From assembly GCA_021848025.1 (NCBI GenBank), contig JAJZND010000026.1:1-42339 (forward strand): a DNA stretch of 42,339 bases, in the 5' to 3' direction. Origin of the DNA: Microcaldota archaeon. GTDB taxonomy: Archaea > Micrarchaeota > Micrarchaeia > Micrarchaeales > CABMGC01. Positions 39,304-42,339 of this stretch are shown piece after piece; the stretch's first letter is position 1, and each line of letters begins with the position of its first letter. The translations under genes and the position numbers were made by a program. The notes under the pieces are model-generated. The model was given only the letters and a program-made list of their open reading frames with translations. It had not been told where the DNA came from and ran no database searches.

Positions 39304-40527
39304 ATGCCAAAGGTTTTGATAATCGGTGCTGGAGGTGTAGCCAGGGTTGTAGCTCATAAATGCGCGCAGGTGCCCGAGGTTTTCGAGGAGATAGCAATCG
39401 CGAGCAGGACTATGTCAAAATGTGAAGAGATAAGCAGGGAAATAAAGGAGAAGACCGGGCGTGAAGTTGAAGTCGCGCAGGTAGACGCGGATAACGTCCG
39501 CGAGTTGGTTGCTCTGATAAACAGGGTAAAACCGTCTATTGTAATCAATGTGGCATTGCCGTATCAGGATCTCAGCATAATGGACGCTTGCCTTGAGGCA
39601 AATGTCAATTATCTGGATACAGCCAACTACGAGCCAAGGGATGTTGCTCATTTTGAATACAGCTGGCAGTGGGCATATGACAGCAAATTCAGAGAAAAAG
39701 GGCTTATCGCGATACTCGGATGCGGGTTTGATCCTGGCGTATCAAACATCTTTTGCGCCTACGCGCAGAAAAATATCTTTGATGAAATAAATTATGTAGA
39801 TATATTGGACTGCAATGCGGGAAACCATGGCCATGCTTTTGCCACGAACTTTAACCCTGAGATAAATATACGTGAGGTGACCCAGATAGTCAAATACTGG
39901 GAAGATGGCAAATGGATTGAAAGGTCCCCGATACTTGAATCTGATAGCGTGCATTTCAGCTTCGACTATCCGATTGTAGGAGCCAAGGAGAGCTATCTGC
40001 TCTACCACGAAGAATTGGAATCACTGGCTAAGAATATAAAAGGGTTGAAAAGAATAAGGTTCTGGATGACTTTTTCTGATAATTATTTGACACACTTAAG
40101 AGTCCTTAAGACCGTAGGGATGACAAGAATAGATGAGGTAGATTACGAAGGAAAGAAAGTTGTGCCGATAAGATTCCTTAAATCACTGCTTCCTGATCCT
40201 GCCAAACTTGGTACAAATTACACCGGGAAAACTGTGATAGGAGATATAATAACGGGCAAGGACAAGAAGGATGGCAAAGAGAGATCCATATACATATACA
40301 ATGTCTGCGATCATGCAGAATCATACAAGGAAGTCGGGGCGCAGGCCATATCATATACGACAGGCGTTCCGGCAATGATCGGAGCTATGATGGTCTTGAA
40401 AGGAGTATGGAAGGGCAGAGGAATATTCAATGTGGAACAGCTTGACCCAGATCCGTTCATGGAAGCCCTGAATAGATATGGATTGCCTTGGAAACAGGTC
40501 GAATTCGATGGCAAATTGCCGGATTGA
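39304..40527 (+). CDS. Carboxynorspermidine/carboxyspermidine synthase (saccharopine dehydrogenase family)
   Basis: This 407-residue enzyme has a Rossmann start VLIIGAGGVARVVAHKC, then VDADNVRELVALI, PSIVINVALPYQDLSIMDAC and the family stretch YLDTANYEPRD. GLIAILGCGFDPGVSNIFCA and NAGNHGHAFATNFNPEINIRE (quoted in part) are as in the Vibrio-type carboxynorspermidine dehydrogenase. This enzyme joins aspartate semialdehyde to a diamine (diaminopropane or putrescine) with NADPH. The next gene, 12 bases downstream, encodes the matching decarboxylase, which makes this call firm at pathway level; whether the product is spermidine or norspermidine cannot be told. Saccharopine dehydrogenase itself is unlikely in this context. 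Confidence 0.9.
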   Translation: MPKVLIIGAGGVARVVAHKCAQVPEVFEEIAIASRTMSKCEEISREIKEKTGREVEVAQVDADNVRELVALINRVKPSIVINVALPYQDLSIMDACLEANVNYLDTANYEPRDVAHFEYSWQWAYDSKFREKGLIAILGCGFDPGVSNIFCAYAQKNIFDEINYVDILDCNAGNHGHAFATNFNPEINIREVTQIVKYWEDGKWIERSPILESDSVHFSFDYPIVGAKESYLLYHEELESLAKNIKGLKRIRFWMTFSDNYLTHLRVLKTVGMTRIDEVDYEGKKVVPIRFLKSLLPDPAKLGTNYTGKTVIGDIITGKDKKDGKERSIYIYNVCDHAESYKEVGAQAISYTTGVPAMIGAMMVLKGVWKGRGIFNVEQLDPDPFMEALNRYGLPWKQVEFDGKLPD

Positions 40528-40539
40528 TGTGTTTTCATC

Positions 40540-41715
40540 ATGAAGAAGAATTTTTATCTGGAGGAATTAAAAAATTTCCCTACGCAGATGACCGATGCTG
40601 TTGAGAGTCCATGTTTTATTGTCAGCGAAACGCTGATAAGAAAAAATCTCGGGATTCTGTCAATAGTGAAGAGTGAAACAGGCGCAAAGATACTGCTTGC
40701 GCTCAAGGCTTTTGCGATGTATAGGACTTTTCCTTTGATACGCACTGAATTGGATGGCACGTGCGCTAGCGGGCCTATGGAGGCCCGCTTGGGATGCGAG
40801 GAATTTGGAAAAGAGGTAGTTACCTTTTCCCCCGCATACTCTGAAAAGGATATCGGGGAAGTGATAAAATACTCCAGCATAGTGATATTCAACTCGATAA
40901 GGCAATGGAAGAAATATAGGGGCGTGATCGCAGAAAGCGGTAAAAAAATAGAAATTGGATTGCGGATAAACCCTGGCTATTCTGAAGTTGAAAAGGGGCT
41001 TTATAATCCTGCTGCAGCAGGCTCCAGGCTTGGCATACTCCCGGAAGAGCTTGAAGGAGAAGATCTGACCGGGATTGACGGGCTGCACTTCCATGCGCTC
41101 TGCGAACAGAATGCAGATGTGCTTGTTAGGGTTCTTGAACACTTCGAACGCAAATGCGCGAAGTATTTAGATGGTATGAAGTGGGTAAATTTTGGTGGGG
41201 GGCACCACATAACAAGGAAAGATTATGATGTGGATCTGCTCATCAAGACGATAAACAAGTTCAAGAAGAAGCATGGGATTCAGGTATATCTGGAGCCTGG
41301 AGAGGCAGTTGTGCTTAATGCAGGTGTACTTGTGGCTACAGTACTGGATATAGTGCATAATGACATCGATACTGCAATATTGGATGTCTCGGCAGAAGCA
41401 CACATGCCCGATGTGCTGGAAGCCCCGTATCGCCCCAATATAATAGGTGCTGGAAAACCAGGGGAACAAAAATTCAACTACAGGCTTGGAGGACCGACAT
41501 GCCTTGCTGGAGACGTTATAGGGGATTATTCTTTTGCAAAGCCGCTTAAAGAGGGGGAGAGGATTGTCTTTCTTGATATGGCGCATTACACCATGGTTAA
41601 GACAACTACATTCAATGGGGTAAGGCATCCTTCAATAGCCTTGTATGACGGCGTCAGAGGTAAGCTCTCGGTAGTCAAAAGATTTGGCTATGAAGCTTAC
41701 AGGTATAAGCTTTAG
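40540..41715 (+). CDS. nspC: Carboxynorspermidine/carboxyspermidine decarboxylase
   Basis: This 391-residue protein is a PLP-dependent fold III (alanine-racemase-like) decarboxylase. Lys56 in ILLALKAFAM is the expected cofactor lysine. GLHFHALCEQ, NFGGGHHITRKDYDVD, LEPGEAVV and GPTCLAGDVIGDYSF (the conserved active-site Cys/Asp region) follow in the usual order. It removes CO2 from carboxy(nor)spermidine to give the triamine. The length is close to bacterial NspC (about 380). It forms a two-gene operon with the synthase 12 bases upstream. The C-terminus converges with the MFS-like gene, whose end is one base away. Confidence 0.93.
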   Translation: MKKNFYLEELKNFPTQMTDAVESPCFIVSETLIRKNLGILSIVKSETGAKILLALKAFAMYRTFPLIRTELDGTCASGPMEARLGCEEFGKEVVTFSPAYSEKDIGEVIKYSSIVIFNSIRQWKKYRGVIAESGKKIEIGLRINPGYSEVEKGLYNPAAAGSRLGILPEELEGEDLTGIDGLHFHALCEQNADVLVRVLEHFERKCAKYLDGMKWVNFGGGHHITRKDYDVDLLIKTINKFKKKHGIQVYLEPGEAVVLNAGVLVATVLDIVHNDIDTAILDVSAEAHMPDVLEAPYRPNIIGAGKPGEQKFNYRLGGPTCLAGDVIGDYSFAKPLKEGERIVFLDMAHYTMVKTTTFNGVRHPSIALYDGVRGKLSVVKRFGYEAYRYKL

Positions 41716-41716
41716 A

Positions 41717-42339
41717 TTATCTGATTGCATTCGGTATATCATGCAGCACATTTACCTGTTTTACCTCTGCTCTTTTTGATACTTTCAGATAAGTGATGCT
41801 GTACAATGCAATTATGGGAAACGCGTATAGGATGTACATCGAATACTCCGGGAAAAATAATAAGAATGCCAATATTATTACAAGAGAGGAGAGCCTGCCC
41901 GTGTAGATATAAAACTCCCTGTTAAGCCAAAAGTGAATCCTATCCTTCGAGCCGCGGTCTATGACCTCAAGGAAGTTAGACAAAGCCTGAATATTCAGCG
42001 GGGTTGAAGATATAGTATAGATTAGGGCAAAAGAAAAGATTGCGAAGACAGGACTTACCAGGCTATGGTCCAGAAGGAGTAGGGAAGATACAATAAAGGC
42101 TGCTACCAGTACCTTTGCAGTCGCACTCCAGTTCCGGTTGCTTACCTTTGTAATATAATTCGCAAAAACAGCCACGAAAAGGAGCGAACTCGCGTATATC
42201 CCCGCTATTGTATAGCTTTTTGTAATTTCGAAGATGTAGATAGGCAGGAGTATCGAGAAAGGCATATAAAATAGCTGGGATAGGAAAAAATACTGCTTGT
42301 AATTCTTATATTCATTATGTTTTATCATTAGATCTTTCA
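41717..42339 (-). CDS. MFS-like membrane protein, 5' end probably outside the window
   Basis: From the last ATG in view (42328) the frame gives 203 residues with about six hydrophobic segments, half the size of a normal major facilitator protein. The frame is still open at the right edge (codons AAA GAT CTA precede that ATG), so the other half may lie beyond the window. The first visible helix pair (FFLSQLFYMPFSILLPIYIF, then EITKSYTIAGIY) has the look of the start of an MFS half. The loop SNRNWSATAK fits the conserved 2/3 loop in a degenerate form, and a Lys/Glu-rich tail ends the protein. The substrate is unknown. A free-standing six-helix protein cannot be ruled out. Confidence 0.6.
   Translation of the reverse strand, partial: KDLMIKHNEYKNYKQYFFLSQLFYMPFSILLPIYIFEITKSYTIAGIYASSLLFVAVFANYITKVSNRNWSATAKVLVAAFIVSSLLLLDHSLVSPVFAIFSFALIYTISSTPLNIQALSNFLEVIDRGSKDRIHFWLNREFYIYTGRLSSLVIILAFLLFFPEYSMYILYAFPIIALYSITYLKVSKRAEVKQVNVLHDIPNAIR

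Overview
The window looks like part of a chromosome from a small-genome archaeon, most likely a DPANN lineage such as Micrarchaeota (ARMAN group). This rests on AT-rich TATA elements about 25-30 bases ahead of many start codons (leaderless or short-leader transcripts), GGTGA-type ribosome binding sites, an intron at position 37/38 of a tRNA-Trp gene, archaeal-type ProRS, topoisomerase VI B, AglB, GAPN and TPI, and a cluster of ankyrin proteins beside a large secretion-like locus. The lineage assignment is inference: no rRNA is present.

Layout. 1-7.5 kb: the 5' end of a secreted (S-layer-like) protein, a roughly 780-base stretch without a convincing gene, a ClC chloride channel with CBS domains flanked by a 31-bp direct repeat, the oligosaccharyltransferase AglB, pyruvate kinase and a small membrane protein. 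7.6-12.1 kb: a hairpin-forming inverted repeat, tRNA-His, and a minus-strand run of three ankyrin-repeat proteins plus a reading frame that looks like the frameshifted C-terminus of one of them. 12.2-29.3 kb: a plus-strand cluster divergent from the ankyrin genes. It encodes a basic membrane-anchored protein, six consecutive polytopic membrane proteins sharing one signature (VirB6/TrbL/CedA-like by appearance), two 2-TM proteins resembling VirB3 plus the VirB4 N-terminal domain, a VirB4/HerA-type ATPase, a stand-alone copy of that ATPase's C-terminal domain, a zinc-finger 2-TM protein, a coiled-coil/winged-helix protein, a 48-residue protein and a large, sequon-rich ectodomain protein. 29.4-35.2 kb (minus): Top6B, ProRS, a HAD phosphatase, a KaiC-like ATPase and an internally duplicated helical protein with a ribosomal-stalk-P1-like motif. 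35.3-42.3 kb: intron-containing tRNA-Trp, a ZIP-like permease, a Nudix hydrolase, divergent TPI and GAPN, a two-gene carboxy(nor)spermidine pathway, and part of an MFS-like protein.

How the genes fit together. Pyruvate kinase, TPI and GAPN cover the lower glycolytic trunk. AglB could glycosylate the many N-x-S/T sites in the surface proteins encoded here. The 12-29 kb cluster is the main candidate for an undescribed system. It looks like a chromosomally fixed type-IV-secretion-related or Ced/Ted-like DNA or protein exchange machine, with an unusually expanded set of channel-type subunits and no relaxase, VirD4, VirB11 or integrase in view. Family assignments come from motifs read by eye; no database search was run.
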